Origin: Chryseobacterium gleum | GTDB lineage: Bacteria > Bacteroidota > Bacteroidia > Flavobacteriales_D > Crocinitomicaceae | DNA: 64,000 nt | Direction: 5' to 3' | Assembly (NCBI GenBank): GCA_945897805.1 | Contig: CAMDFX010000009.1 | Span: 62,001 to 126,000 of the forward strand | Part shown: positions 1 through 9,414 of the stretch, piece by piece | Layout of the letters: each line of letters begins with the position of its first letter | Position numbering within the stretch: position 1 is the stretch's first letter | The notes under the pieces: model-generated | Databases searched by the model: none | Seen by the model: the letters and a program-made list of their open reading frames with translations, nothing else | Told to the model about the DNA's origin: nothing | Position numbers and translations under genes: made by a program

Positions 1-533
1 ATGTTTGTATCTTTATGATTGACGCCACAGAAGGAATTCAAAAGCAAGATTTACACATTTATTACATGATTGAAAAAAATCACAAAGGCGTGGTTGTTTT
101 GGTCAATAAATGGGATTTGGTGGAAAAAGACCACACCACCATGTTGCAATACGAAGAAAAATTGAGAGAAGAATTGGCGCCTTTTAACGATGTTCCAATT
201 ATTTTTACATCAACTTTGACCAAACAACGGATTCACAAAGCGCTAGAAACAGCGATGGAAGTGTACGAAAATCGCATCAAAAAAGTGCCAACTTCAGAAT
301 TGAATGATTTGTTGTTGCCAATCATCGGTGCCACTCCGCCACCGTCTTTGAAAGGAAAGTATATCAAGATTAAATATATTACGCAATTGCCAACCCACGC
401 GCCAGCATTTGCGTTTTTCTGTAATTTACCGCAATATATACCAGATAGTTACAAAAGATTTTTGGAGAATAAATTGCGTGCGAATTTCAATTTTACAGGT
501 ATTCCAATTCGTATTTTCTTTAGGAAGAAATAA
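1..533 (+). CDS. der: ribosome biogenesis GTPase Der, C-terminal part (5' end outside window)
   Basis: The frame is open at the window edge (first whole codon at base 3) and ends at TAA 531-533, so only about 177 C-terminal residues are present. The piece begins at the end of the second GTPase domain: an IDATEG segment of G3/switch II, then the NKWD guanine-specificity motif. It continues into the KH-like C-terminal domain ending in an arginine/lysine-rich IRIFFRKK tail, as in Der (EngA). Der uses two tandem G domains to help mature the 50S ribosomal subunit in the cytoplasm. An internal ATG at base 15 is not the real start, because the reading frame continues upstream. A hairpin lies about 20 bases after the stop. 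Confidence 0.95.
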   Translation, partial: VCIFMIDATEGIQKQDLHIYYMIEKNHKGVVVLVNKWDLVEKDHTTMLQYEEKLREELAPFNDVPIIFTSTLTKQRIHKALETAMEVYENRIKKVPTSELNDLLLPIIGATPPPSLKGKYIKIKYITQLPTHAPAFAFFCNLPQYIPDSYKRFLENKLRANFNFTGIPIRIFFRKK

Positions 534-553
534 CTTAGATTTTCAAATACGAA

Positions 554-587
554 AAAGCCACTAATCTGTAAAAGATTGAGTGGCTTT
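554..587 (+). terminator. hairpin after der
   Basis: AAAGCCACT at 554-562 pairs perfectly with AGTGGCTTT at 579-587. The stem continues inward with AATCT/AGATT (one bulged G), giving about 14 base pairs. The T-tract on the plus strand is weak. An A-run sits just before it at 552-556, so it may act in both directions. Confidence 0.65.
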
Positions 588-611
588 GTGATTGACTACG
601 TCTGGGCTTCG

Positions 612-656
612 CGCGCACTTCGCGGCTACCTTCGGTGGCTATTTTACTTTGGTAAA
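612..656. repeat. three adjacent small hairpins
   Basis: Three short inverted repeats follow one another: CGCG/CGCG (612-615 and 621-624), GGCTACC/GGTGGCT (624-630 and 634-640, loop TTC), and TTTAC/GTAAA (643-647 and 652-656, loop TTTG). The segment is far more GC-rich than its surroundings. It lies in the convergent gap between der and asd. It could be a REP-like intergenic repeat or an mRNA 3' structure. Confidence 0.4.
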
Positions 657-796
657 CTCACTACAATTACTTTAAGGGACTGACTAAAATTTTACGTTAA
701 ACAGCAAAATTGTCTTTACATTCTTGATTATTCAGCCTTGATTTTGGGTTCGTTTTTATAAAGCAAAAGGAATGAAAATGAAAATTAGACAAAAAC

Positions 797-1789
797 CTAC
801 ATCTTCAAAAACCCTTTTTGGATCAATAAATGTGCAATTTGAACAGCGTTGGTTGCCGCGCCTTTTCTTAAGTTATCAGCAACAACCCACATATTTAACG
901 TTTTTTCTTGACTTTCGTCTCTTCGAATTCTTCCTACGAAAACATCGTCTTTTCCTTCAGCATATTTCGCCATAGGATAAGTATTCGTTGTAGGATCATC
1001 CTTCAATGTAACACCAGGAGAATCGTGCAAAAGTTTTCTCACATCTTGAAGTTCGAATTCTTTGTCAAATTCTACATTCAATGCCTCAGAATGTCCGCCA
1101 ACAACAGGAACTCGCACCGCGGTTGCAGTCACTCTAATCGATTGATCTAGAATTTTCTTCGTTTCTTGGGTTAACTTCATTTCTTCTTTGGTGTAGCCAT
1201 TGTCCAAGAAACTATCGCAATGCGGGATACAATTTTTATCAATTGTATAAGGATAAGCCATTTCTCCTTCAATTCCACTACGTTCATTTTCCATTTGCTT
1301 CACCGCTTTCATTCCAGTGCCGGTGATGGATTGGTAAGTCGAAACAACGACTCTTTTCACAGTATACGCTTTATGCAAGGGAGCCAAAGCAAGCATCATT
1401 TGAATGGTACTGCAATTTGGATTGGCAATAATTTTGTCATCTTCAGTCAATAAATCACCATTTATTTCAGGAATGATTAACTTTTTGGTTGGATCCATTC
1501 TCCAAGCTGAGCTATTGTCAATCACAAAAGTGCCAACTTTAGCAAATTTAGGCGCCCAAAGTAAAGAGGTTTCTCCTCCAGCGGAAAAAATAGCCAAATC
1601 AGGCTTACTATCTACAGCAGCTTGCAAACCTACTACAGTATAGGAAATTCCTCCAAATTCAATTTTCTGGCCTACAGATTTTTCAGAAGCAACAGGAATC
1701 AATTCCGTTACTGGAAAATTTTGTTCACGCAACACTTTCAGCATCACCTTTCCTACCATTCCAGTAGCGCCAACTACAGCTATTCTCAT
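797..1789 (-). CDS. asd: aspartate-semialdehyde dehydrogenase
   Basis: A 330-residue protein starting at ATG. It has the N-terminal NADP-binding GATGMVG at residues 7-13, the catalytic cysteine in NPNCSTIQ (Cys126), and the later active-site GGHSEALNVEF segment with the catalytic histidine. It reduces aspartyl phosphate to aspartate semialdehyde in the cytoplasm, the branch point to lysine/diaminopimelate, threonine and methionine. Length and motif order match the bacterial family. It stands alone, convergent with der and divergent from the secreted protein at 1936, so it has its own promoter region. Confidence 0.96.
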   Translation of the reverse strand: MRIAVVGATGMVGKVMLKVLREQNFPVTELIPVASEKSVGQKIEFGGISYTVVGLQAAVDSKPDLAIFSAGGETSLLWAPKFAKVGTFVIDNSSAWRMDPTKKLIIPEINGDLLTEDDKIIANPNCSTIQMMLALAPLHKAYTVKRVVVSTYQSITGTGMKAVKQMENERSGIEGEMAYPYTIDKNCIPHCDSFLDNGYTKEEMKLTQETKKILDQSIRVTATAVRVPVVGGHSEALNVEFDKEFELQDVRKLLHDSPGVTLKDDPTTNTYPMAKYAEGKDDVFVGRIRRDESQEKTLNMWVVADNLRKGAATNAVQIAHLLIQKGFLKM

Positions 1790-1935
1790 TTTAGTAACTT
1801 TAGAATATCGAAATATTAAATGAAATCAAATCTTAAAATTTTTAAAACAATGATTATCAACAAAGAATAATTCCGAATAAATTTATAAATACAAACTCAA
1901 AATTACTATATTTAAGGTCTTATTGTAAACTATCT

Positions 1936-4500
1936 ATGAAACACTTTCTTAACATTGCATTTTTAATACTTCCATTGTTCGTGTTTTCGCAGGTGCTGGA
2001 GGATTTTTCAGACGGTGATTTTTCTGCCAATCCAAGCTGGACAGGAACAACAGCAACCTTCAATGTAAATACAAGTAATGAACTGCAGTTGAATGATGTG
2101 GCAACAAATTCTTCCTATTTAGTTACGCCTCACAATCTAACTGCAATTGCAAATAAAGAATGGCGATTTTATGCCAAGCAAACTTTTGCTGGTTCATCAA
2201 GTAATTTTTCAAAAATTTATCTCACCGCCACAAGTGCAGATTTAAGCAGCAATCCTGATGGATATTATATTCTCTTAGGTGAAAGTTTAACAACCGACGC
2301 GGTGAGACTTTTCAAAAGTGTTGGAGCTGTAAGTACTGAAATTTGTTCGGGCACTGTTGGTGCAATTGCAAATTCTGCCAATCTTGGAATTAGAGTGGTG
2401 CGAGACAATGTTGGAAATTGGAATTTGTACGTTGATTATACAGGTGGAATAAATTTTGTTTTTCAATCTACGGGCACGGATGCATCAAATTTAGTGGGGA
2501 CGCATGCAGGTTTTATGTGCGTTTACACTTCAAGTAATGCCACTAAATTTTATTATGACGACATTTATATTGGCGACGAAGTTGTAGATACACAAGCACC
2601 TACCGTGGTTTCAAATTCTGTAATCAATGCAACAAATGTTGATTTGCTTTTCAATGAAGCGATTGATCAACTAAGTGGTGAAACGGCTTCAAATTATGTC
2701 ATCAATCCGTTAAATGTTGTTGTTTCTGCAACGAGAGACGCTAGTAATTTTGCGTTGATTCATCTTTCTTTACAAACGCCTTTGGTGAATGGTGCATCGA
2801 ATGAAGTGACTATTTCTAATGTGGAAGACATTTCTGGAAATTCTGCTGTACACAATGCGATTTTTACATTTTTACAAGCTCAAACGCCTGAAAAAGGAGA
2901 TGTTATTATCAATGAATTTATGAGTGATCCGTCGCCTGTATTGGGCTTGGCCGAATATGAATTTGTTGAAATCTACAATCGAAGCAACAAAATATTCAAT
3001 TTAAGTGGCTGGAAAATTGGCGATAATGCCTCGGATGGAACCATTGGAAATGCGTGGCTAATTCCTGGTGAATATAAAATTTTATGTGGTTCAACGGTTG
3101 TCGATTCTTTTACAAATTCAGTCGCTGTGGTAAGTTTTCCCAGTCTAAATAATACAGGTGATGACGTTGTTTTGAAAGACAATAGCGGTTTGATTATCGA
3201 CAAAATAACCTATTCTGACACTTGGTATCAAGACGAATTGAAAAAGGATGGAGGATATAGCATAGAATTAATCAATCCCAACGATCCTTGTTCTGACGAA
3301 ACAAATTGGCGGGCAAGTAATGCAATTTCAGGCGGAACACCAAGTTTCCAAAATTCCATTTACGATGTCGCGCCTGATGCGCAATTACCTACTTTTAAAA
3401 CCCTTTTGGCATCTTCACCAAATGTTTTAGAAGTCACCTTTTCGGAAGGATTAGACTCTTTGAGCTTGGTAAATGCTGCATTGAATTTTAATCCAAATTT
3501 GACTTTGACAAATATCTTTTTGACGGAAAATTTTCCTAAGACGGTTATTTATAATTTTCAAGAGAACCTGGTTGGATCTCAAATTTATAGTATCACGCTG
3601 AACAATGTTGCTGATTGTTGGTTGAATAGCACCAATTTAGTAGGCACATTTGTTTTACCAGAAACGCCAATGCAGGGAGATTTAGTGATCAATGAAATTC
3701 TTTTTAATCCAATAACAGCAGGCTATGATTTTGTTGAAATCAGAAACAATTCTGCCAAATGGATAGATCTTTTTAATTTGCAAATAGGGAATATTGACAA
3801 TGACACGATTTCAAATTTGAAGCTGATAGAAGAACATTTCATTCTCAAAGAAGGAGAATATGTTGTATTAACTTCTGATTCTTTGTCGCAACTTCAAGTT
3901 TATCCTTTTGCAATTCCTGGCAATTTTATTCAGATGAGTATGCCTACTTTCAACAACGATTCAGGCACTGTTTGTCTGCTAAATAATCAGTTTTTGTTGG
4001 ATAAAGTGAGTTATTTAGAAGATTGGCATTTTCAATTATTGGATGATTTTGATGGAAAATCGCTGGAGAAAATTGATCCCTTTGGAAAATCGGATGATTT
4101 TAGAAATTGGCATACCGCAGCAGAAGCGGTTAGTTTTGCAACGCCTGGAAGCCAAAATTCACAATTTTCAGTCGGGCAAGAAAATGGTAAAATCACTTTG
4201 ACATCAGAGACTTTTTCACCAGATAACGATGGTTTTGAGGACGTAATGCAGTTTAATTATGAAATGCAAGAGGCAGGAATGATTGGAACAATTCGTATTT
4301 ACGATGACAGAGGCAGGACAATCAAAGAATTAGTGAAAAGTGAATTGTTGGCTACCAAAGGTAGTTTTAATTGGGACGGAGTAACCGAAAAAAATCAAAA
4401 AGCAAGTATTGGAACTTATGTAGTTTATTTTGAGTCTTTTAATAGTGAGGGAGTTGTTTTCAAAGTTCGAAAATCATTCGTTTTAGCCGGAAAAATCTAA
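1936..4500 (+). CDS. secreted multidomain protein with two lamin-tail domains and FlgD-like C terminus
   Basis: An 854-residue protein with a signal peptide (residues 1-18, cleavage after FVFS). A jelly-roll-like N-terminal region of about 200 residues is followed by a bacterial Ig-like segment. Then come two lamin tail (LTD)-like domains: one from about residue 316 (GDVIINEFMSDPSP, FVEIYN) and one from about residue 579 (GDLVINEIL, FVEIRNN). The last hundred residues (from about 757, TFSPDNDGFEDV) resemble the FlgD/gliding-motility C-terminal Ig fold used for T9SS export in Bacteroidetes. A surface structural or adhesive role is inference. A TATATTTA box at 1907-1914 suits its promoter; no terminator is obvious after the stop. 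Confidence 0.82.
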   Translation: MKHFLNIAFLILPLFVFSQVLEDFSDGDFSANPSWTGTTATFNVNTSNELQLNDVATNSSYLVTPHNLTAIANKEWRFYAKQTFAGSSSNFSKIYLTATSADLSSNPDGYYILLGESLTTDAVRLFKSVGAVSTEICSGTVGAIANSANLGIRVVRDNVGNWNLYVDYTGGINFVFQSTGTDASNLVGTHAGFMCVYTSSNATKFYYDDIYIGDEVVDTQAPTVVSNSVINATNVDLLFNEAIDQLSGETASNYVINPLNVVVSATRDASNFALIHLSLQTPLVNGASNEVTISNVEDISGNSAVHNAIFTFLQAQTPEKGDVIINEFMSDPSPVLGLAEYEFVEIYNRSNKIFNLSGWKIGDNASDGTIGNAWLIPGEYKILCGSTVVDSFTNSVAVVSFPSLNNTGDDVVLKDNSGLIIDKITYSDTWYQDELKKDGGYSIELINPNDPCSDETNWRASNAISGGTPSFQNSIYDVAPDAQLPTFKTLLASSPNVLEVTFSEGLDSLSLVNAALNFNPNLTLTNIFLTENFPKTVIYNFQENLVGSQIYSITLNNVADCWLNSTNLVGTFVLPETPMQGDLVINEILFNPITAGYDFVEIRNNSAKWIDLFNLQIGNIDNDTISNLKLIEEHFILKEGEYVVLTSDSLSQLQVYPFAIPGNFIQMSMPTFNNDSGTVCLLNNQFLLDKVSYLEDWHFQLLDDFDGKSLEKIDPFGKSDDFRNWHTAAEAVSFATPGSQNSQFSVGQENGKITLTSETFSPDNDGFEDVMQFNYEMQEAGMIGTIRIYDDRGRTIKELVKSELLATKGSFNWDGVTEKNQKASIGTYVVYFESFNSEGVVFKVRKSFVLAGKI

Positions 4501-4644
4501 TTTTTTATTAAGCATTTCATCTTTAACTGTTTATAATATGCATTTATTTCTTTTAAGTTTCAACTTTTAGAATCCAGGTTTTTTGCCAAATATTCGATAA
4601 AGAACGGTTTTTTTCATTGAAAGTGAAATTTAATCGATTGAAAA

Positions 4645-4675
4645 TTGTTGAACAACCAATTTTTTTATACCTTTG
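4645..4675 (+). promoter_or_regulatory. Bacteroidetes-type promoter of the OmpA/TSP3 gene
   Basis: TTG at 4645-4647, a 20-base spacer, then TACCTTTG at 4668-4675 matches TTTG/TTG-N17-23-TAnnTTTG. Transcription would begin near 4682, leaving a leader of about 110 bases before the ATG at 4792. Confidence 0.7.
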
Positions 4676-4791
4676 AGGCTGTCAAAAAATAGTTGTTTTA
4701 TTTGTTTTCTCGAAAATATTGGAAAATCAGTTGTTTTTTGAAATAAAATATTACTTAATGGGATTAAATTAGACCATCAAAAAAATTGAAA

Positions 4792-6201
4792 ATGAAGAAA
4801 CTGTTACTTATTTTTACTGCATTTGTTTTAGGAATGAATGTTTTAAATGCTCAAACACAAGACCAAAAACTGAGTGTTGGGATTCACGCGGGAGTTGTAA
4901 ATTACAATGGTGAATTGAACCGTGTTTGGTTGAATACAGACAAAGCTTACAGAGCTCAGTTTGGTATTTCTGCTGCATACAATTTAAACTCATATTTTAA
5001 TCTTGCTTTTGATGCCTCGAAAGGAAGCATTGGATATCATGTTCCTGAAATGGGTGGTTTCCGGGCAGATTTGACACAAGGGAACTTGCAGTTAAGATTC
5101 AAGATCAATAACGGTAGAATGTTGAAAGAGGATTGCCGTTTCCAACCATATGTTTTTGGAGGTTTTGGTTTTGCAATGTTCAAAGCAAAGGATGATGATA
5201 GCTCTAAATTGGTTGTTGAGGGTACAGATTTCACAAAAAATATCGGTTTAGGATTTACTGTTAAACTTACTGATAATATCGGTTTAAATTTCAATACGCT
5301 TTACACTACTTTATCAAGTGATAGACGTGACAAACAATCTTTGGCCTTCAATGACCAATATTTGATTAATAGCATTGGTGTTGTTTACAACTTTGGTTCA
5401 CCAAAAGACACAGATGCTGATGGTATAACCGACGCAAATGACAAATGTCCTGAAACTCCGGCCGGTGTTCAAGTTGACAAAAACGGTTGCCCAGTAGATT
5501 CTGACAAAGATGGTGTTGCTGATTACCAAGATGAATGTCCAGAGATTGCAGGAACAAAAGAAACAAAAGGATGTCCAGATGCTGACAAAGACGGCGTTGC
5601 AGACAAGGATGATCAATGTCCTGAAGAAGCAGGTCCTGCTGCAACGAACGGTTGTCCTGATAAAGATGGCGATGGTGTTGCTGACAAAGATGATAAATGT
5701 CCAAATGTAAAAGGAACAAAAGCAATGAAAGGTTGTCCTGATGCTGATGGAGACGGTGTTCCAGAATTCGAAGATGGTTGCCCAGAAGTTGCCGGTTCAA
5801 AATCAAATAAAGGTTGTCCAGAACCTGATCCAGTGCCAGTTCAAGTAATTTCTGAAAATTTGGAGAAACTTGGAAGAATTGATGCTCAATTCCAGTCAGG
5901 GGAATCTGCATTAACAAAAAAATACAGGGATCATTTAAATTTAATAGCGACTGAATTATTAGCCGATCCTGCTGTGAAAGTTACTCTTTCTGGATATGCG
6001 GATTCTAAAGGGGATAAGGCATTTAATTCATCATTGTCTCAAAAAAGAGCTGAAAATGTTAAAAGCTATTTGGTGAAAAAGGGCGTTGATAAAGAGAGAA
6101 TCTCAGTGTTGTTTTTTGGTGAGGAAAATCCAAAAGGACCAAACAATACTGCGCAAGGTCTAGCTATGAATAGACGTGTAGAGTTTAAATTCACGAAATA
6201 A
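4792..6201 (+). CDS. outer-membrane OmpA family protein with thrombospondin type 3 repeats
   Basis: 469 residues from the ATG at 4792; the reading frame can be extended two codons to a TTG, but the signal peptide (MKKLLLIF to NAQ) starts at the ATG. Order: an 8-strand porin-like barrel (about 22-200), five calcium-binding TSP3-type repeats of the DxDxDGxxDxxDxCP kind (about 206-343), and an OmpA C-terminal peptidoglycan-binding domain (about 356-468). That domain has SGYADSKGD and the NRRVEF end, containing the conserved Asp and Arg that hold diaminopimelate. It tethers the outer membrane to the cell wall. It has its own promoter and a very strong terminator, so it is a single-gene unit and probably abundant. 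Confidence 0.93.
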   Translation: MKKLLLIFTAFVLGMNVLNAQTQDQKLSVGIHAGVVNYNGELNRVWLNTDKAYRAQFGISAAYNLNSYFNLAFDASKGSIGYHVPEMGGFRADLTQGNLQLRFKINNGRMLKEDCRFQPYVFGGFGFAMFKAKDDDSSKLVVEGTDFTKNIGLGFTVKLTDNIGLNFNTLYTTLSSDRRDKQSLAFNDQYLINSIGVVYNFGSPKDTDADGITDANDKCPETPAGVQVDKNGCPVDSDKDGVADYQDECPEIAGTKETKGCPDADKDGVADKDDQCPEEAGPAATNGCPDKDGDGVADKDDKCPNVKGTKAMKGCPDADGDGVPEFEDGCPEVAGSKSNKGCPEPDPVPVQVISENLEKLGRIDAQFQSGESALTKKYRDHLNLIATELLADPAVKVTLSGYADSKGDKAFNSSLSQKRAENVKSYLVKKGVDKERISVLFFGEENPKGPNNTAQGLAMNRRVEFKFTK

Positions 6202-6219
6202 TCTAAATAGAAATATGAA

Positions 6220-6250
6220 AGGGGCTAAGTTTTTACTTAGCCCCTTTTTT
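6220..6250 (+). terminator. strong intrinsic terminator after the OmpA/TSP3 gene
   Basis: GGGGCTAAGT at 6221-6230, loop TTTT, ACTTAGCCCC at 6235-6244, followed by six T. A perfect 10-bp stem. Confidence 0.93.
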
Positions 6251-6330
6251 ATTGGAATAAATTTCAATGAAATAAGATTACAAAGATTTATTTTTCTGTA
6301 AATATTGAATCTGAAAAGGAACGCAGGTTT

Positions 6331-6945
6331 TTACTTCTGAAAGAATCTCCATTTGGATTTTAAGCAACTCATGCGGTAATCATCTAACAATTCCGAAATA
6401 CCTTTGCCTTCGATCTTTTGCAACAGTTTATAAGTCCCTTTGCCCATTTTGTAATCCATTTCATCTTCAAAGATGGGAATGATGCCTAAAAAATGAATTG
6501 CTTTGTCTTCATTGATAATGGGAGACAATTCTTTCTCCAAAAAGTAAGGCGCATTGAGCATCAAGTATTTTTGTTTCATCGTGGCAGAAATTGGCAATGC
6601 GGGATTTCCGTTTGGAAAAGTATGTCCGATTCCATACCACGTTTCTTTTTCGAGGCAATGCTTGGCTAATTTTTGAATCCATTCAATGACCCATTTGCCA
6701 TTTTCGGTCGTTAAGTTCCAATAACTTGGAAGGCAAAAATACAATTCTACATTTTTGCGTTCTTTGTATTTTTCTGGAACTGGCATGGCATATTCACTCA
6801 AACCATTGGTCATCAAAACCGTGATTTCTGAACGCATTTCGATGTTGACTTCTAGCAAAGGGAAATCACTTTCAGACGCAGAAAGGTGCGTTTTGACATT
6901 GTTTTCGCCAAATCTTTCAATCAATGTTTGCTCAAGGATATTCAT
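6331..6945 (-). CDS. suppressor-of-fused (SUFU) domain protein
   Basis: 204 residues. The features VEIN..RSEITVLMTNGLSEYAMPVP, VELYFCLPSYW, GHTFPNG and MLNAPYFLE are typical of the bacterial SUFU-like family (PF05076). These are small cytoplasmic proteins without signal peptide or membrane segment. Bacterial members are of unknown function; in some genomes they accompany polymorphic toxins as immunity proteins, but no toxin gene lies beside this one. A TATCTTTG box on the minus strand at 6950-6957 ends only a few bases before the ATG, so the mRNA may have almost no leader. The gene stands alone between the OmpA/TSP3 gene and tRNA-Ala. Confidence 0.8.
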   Translation of the reverse strand: MNILEQTLIERFGENNVKTHLSASESDFPLLEVNIEMRSEITVLMTNGLSEYAMPVPEKYKERKNVELYFCLPSYWNLTTENGKWVIEWIQKLAKHCLEKETWYGIGHTFPNGNPALPISATMKQKYLMLNAPYFLEKELSPIINEDKAIHFLGIIPIFEDEMDYKMGKGTYKLLQKIEGKGISELLDDYRMSCLKSKWRFFQK

Positions 6946-7147
6946 GACTCAAAGATAAGTCTTGTTGCATGAAAAAGAGGGCAATAATGAAAAAAGATTT
7001 TAGCGCAACCCTTTGGGAATATCAGATTCAATATATAATTGTGTTTCTGACAATTAAACGCAAGAAATTAAGGCAGAGCCTTATGGACCAAATTAATAAA
7101 AATCAACTTGGAATTAAAATTTAGTTTGGTAATTTTAATAATTATTG

Positions 7148-7221
7148 TGGAGAATATCGGACTCGAACCGATCACCTCAACACTGCCAGCGTTGCGCTCT
7201 AGCCAGATGAGCTAATCCCCC
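7148..7221 (-). tRNA. tRNA-Ala (anticodon GGC)
   Basis: On the minus strand the sequence folds as a full cloverleaf. The acceptor GGGGGAT pairs with ATTCTCC (two G-U pairs). The D arm is GCTC/GAGC. The anticodon stem CAACG/TGTTG holds the loop CTGGCAG (anticodon GGC), and the T arm is ATCGG-TTCGAGT-CCGAT. The discriminator is A, followed by CAA, so CCA is not encoded. Confidence 0.95.
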
Positions 7222-7231
7222 TTTGATTTTG

Positions 7232-7261
7232 TAAATATAGACTATTTTTATCAATTCGCAA
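7232..7261 (-). promoter_or_regulatory. promoter of tRNA-Ala
   Basis: On the minus strand TTG (7261-7259), a 19-base spacer, then TATATTTA (7239-7232), ten bases before the tRNA 5' end. It fits the TTG-N17-23-TAnnTTTG pattern with one change. Confidence 0.55.
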
Positions 7262-7266
7262 TAATC

Positions 7267-7836
7267 TTAACTTCGCCACCAAGTCCGCCAAACGGTATAA
7301 GAAACCAATATCCCAATCAACGCGCCGCCGATCAAGTCAGATATGTAATGCACACCCAAGTACAACCTCGAAAAACTGACCAAAACTGCGATGAAAATCA
7401 ATGTGGGAAATAGCCATTTGTAAGATTTTTTCAGTGAAAGTCCGATGAAAGTGGCCATGGCGAAAAAATTGGCTGCGTGGGAAGATACAAACCCAAATTG
7501 TCCGCCTTTGTAGAATTCGCCGGGTTTTATTTCGTAGAAATGCAATTTGTTTGTCAGCAAAGCATGGTGCGAAGGACGGTAACGTTCAATGATGTTTTTG
7601 ATTAATTGACTGGAGATCAAATCCGCCAAACCAACGCAAATCAGCGCCACGAGCAAAAAGAGCATCGATTTTTTGAAGCCGTACTTTTTGTAAGCCAAAA
7701 AAAGCAAAAACAAGTAAAATGGAATCCAAAAAATCTTCCCAGAAATGATCCACATCAATTCATCGAGCCAATGAGTGTGAATCGAATTTACGGCTAAAAC
7801 GATAGACCGATCAACAGATTCAAGCCATTCGATCAT
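7267..7836 (-). CDS. PAP2-family membrane phosphatase
   Basis: 189 residues with about five membrane segments. The three phosphatase motifs are visible: K-x-IIERYRP, SSHA (in place of the common PSGH), and SR-x5-GVHY-x2-D. Such enzymes dephosphorylate lipid phosphates (undecaprenyl pyrophosphate, phosphatidic acid or phosphatidylglycerol phosphate) on the outer face of the inner membrane; which substrate applies here cannot be told. Its ATG overlaps the obgE stop by four bases (ATGA), so it is translated as the last gene of hpt-adk-obgE-PAP2. Confidence 0.88.
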   Translation of the reverse strand: MIEWLESVDRSIVLAVNSIHTHWLDELMWIISGKIFWIPFYLFLLFLAYKKYGFKKSMLFLLVALICVGLADLISSQLIKNIIERYRPSHHALLTNKLHFYEIKPGEFYKGGQFGFVSSHAANFFAMATFIGLSLKKSYKWLFPTLIFIAVLVSFSRLYLGVHYISDLIGGALIGILVSYTVWRTWWRS

Positions 7837-8825
7837 TCATCGTTGAGTTTCTTCCAAATCATGTCTTTCAATTCCACCAAGTTTTGTTGCGCCAAAGAGG
7901 AAATGAAAAGATAAGGAATCGCAGGTAAATCTACTTCCATTTGCGATTTCATCACCTCGTCCAACATGTCAGATTTGGTAATTGCCAGCAAACGGTCTTT
8001 CAGTAACAATTCTGGATTGTATTGTCTCAATTCGTTGAGCAGAATTTCGTATTCTTTGGCCACATTGTCACTATCAGCAGGCACCATGAAGAGCAACAAG
8101 GAATTGCGTTCAATGTGTCTCAAAAAGCGCAAACCAATGCCTTTTCCTTCGTGCGCTCCCTCTATGATTCCGGGAATATCAGCCATCACAAAAGAACGGT
8201 AATCGCGGTAAGAAACAATGCCTAAATTGGGGCGCAAAGTGGTGAAAGGATAATTTCCGATTTCAGGTTTCGCTGAACTCAAGACAGAAAGCAAGGTGCT
8301 TTTTCCAGTATTTGGAAAACCAACCAACCCAACATCTGCCAAGACTTTCAATTCTAACACTTTCCAGCCTTCTTGACCTGATTCTCCAGGTTGGGCATAT
8401 TGTGGCGCTCGGTTGATTGATGATTTGAAATGGTTGTTTCCCATTCCACCTCGTCCGCCAGGAACCAAAATGATTTCTTCTTTGTCAGCGGTAATTTCAA
8501 ATAAAATTTCATCTGTATCTGCGTCGCGCGCGATTGTTCCGATGGGAACTTCGATGTATTTATCTTCACCTTGCGATCCTGTTTTTAAATTTCCAGTACC
8601 ATGGGCACCGTGACCCGCTTTGGAGTGTTTGTGAAATTTCAGGTGGAGCAAAGTCCATAATTGCGTATTTCCACGTAGAATGATGTGACCACCACGACCA
8701 CCATCACCGCCATCTGGACCGCCTTGAGGAATGTATTTTTCTCTTCGATAATGCGTAGAGCCGCTGCCCCCATTTCCAGAGGCACAATGAATTTTAACGT
8801 AATCTACGAAGTTATCTGAAGCCAT
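7833..8825 (-). CDS. obgE: GTPase Obg/CgtA
   Basis: 330 residues from the ATG at 8825 ([12 protein letters not shown]). The frame extends 22 codons further but overlaps the end of adk, and that extension has no Obg similarity. The glycine-rich Obg fold ([28 protein letters not shown]) occupies about residues 1-160. It is followed by the G domain with GFPNTGKST (G1), FTTLRPN (G2), DIPG (G3) and a degenerate TKSD (G4). It acts in late 50S assembly and stress signalling. There is a 13-base gap after adk and a 4-base overlap with the PAP2 gene. Confidence 0.96.
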   Translation of the reverse strand: MASDNFVDYVKIHCASGNGGSGSTHYRREKYIPQGGPDGGDGGRGGHIILRGNTQLWTLLHLKFHKHSKAGHGAHGTGNLKTGSQGEDKYIEVPIGTIARDADTDEILFEITADKEEIILVPGGRGGMGNNHFKSSINRAPQYAQPGESGQEGWKVLELKVLADVGLVGFPNTGKSTLLSVLSSAKPEIGNYPFTTLRPNLGIVSYRDYRSFVMADIPGIIEGAHEGKGIGLRFLRHIERNSLLLFMVPADSDNVAKEYEILLNELRQYNPELLLKDRLLAITKSDMLDEVMKSQMEVDLPAIPYLFISSLAQQNLVELKDMIWKKLNDE

Positions 8826-8838
8826 ATTTTTTTGGTGG

Positions 8839-9411
8839 TTATCTATTGTCAATTGCTTGGTACAGACGATTTGAAATATCGTCAATTTCACCGAATCCTT
8901 GAATAGAAATAAATTTATTTTGCGCCTCGTAAAAAGCTTTCACGGGAGCTGTTTCGTTTTTGTAAACGTTGATTCTATTTTGAATGATTGCTGGATCTGC
9001 ATCATCAGGTCTACCGCTGACAGCTGCTCTTTTCATCAATCGATCTCTCAATTCATCTTCTTCCACATCCAAAGCCAACATCATGCTGATGGAAGTGTTT
9101 AAAGAACTCAATAATTCATCCAATGCATTCGCTTGTGCGTTGGTGCGTGGAAAACCGTCGAAAATAAATCCTTTGGCATTTTCGTGTTTCAACACTTCGC
9201 TTTTCAACATCTTAATTGTCACTTCATCTGGAACCAATGCCCCTCGATCCATAAAGCTTTTCGCCAAAACGCCTAATTCAGTTTCGCCTTTGATGTTTGC
9301 GCGAAAAATGTCACCTGTTGACAAATGAACCAATCCATATTTTTGGATTAATCGTTCAGATTGCGTCCCTTTTCCTGCTCCAGGAGGACCAAATAATACG
9401 AGATTTAACAT
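8839..9411 (-). CDS. adk: adenylate kinase (short-LID type)
   Basis: 190 residues. P-loop GPPGAGKGT at 8-16, the AMP-site LSTGDIFR and FDGFPRT, and [11 protein letters not shown] around the LID. There is no zinc-finger LID insertion, as is usual for the short Bacteroidetes enzyme. It interconverts ATP + AMP and 2 ADP in the cytoplasm. It lies three bases after hpt and thirteen before obgE, clearly in one operon. Confidence 0.97.
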   Translation of the reverse strand: MLNLVLFGPPGAGKGTQSERLIQKYGLVHLSTGDIFRANIKGETELGVLAKSFMDRGALVPDEVTIKMLKSEVLKHENAKGFIFDGFPRTNAQANALDELLSSLNTSISMMLALDVEEDELRDRLMKRAAVSGRPDDADPAIIQNRINVYKNETAPVKAFYEAQNKFISIQGFGEIDDISNRLYQAIDNR

Positions 9412-9414
9412 ATC

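Noticed and set aside
5366-5917. 183-codon minus-strand frame rich in Leu/His/Gln
   Set aside because: Mirror of the repetitive TSP3-coding region of the OmpA/TSP3 gene; no protein-like features.
8826-8891. 22-codon N-terminal extension of obgE
   Set aside because: Overlaps the 3' end of adk and does not look like Obg; the standard Obg start lies at 8825.
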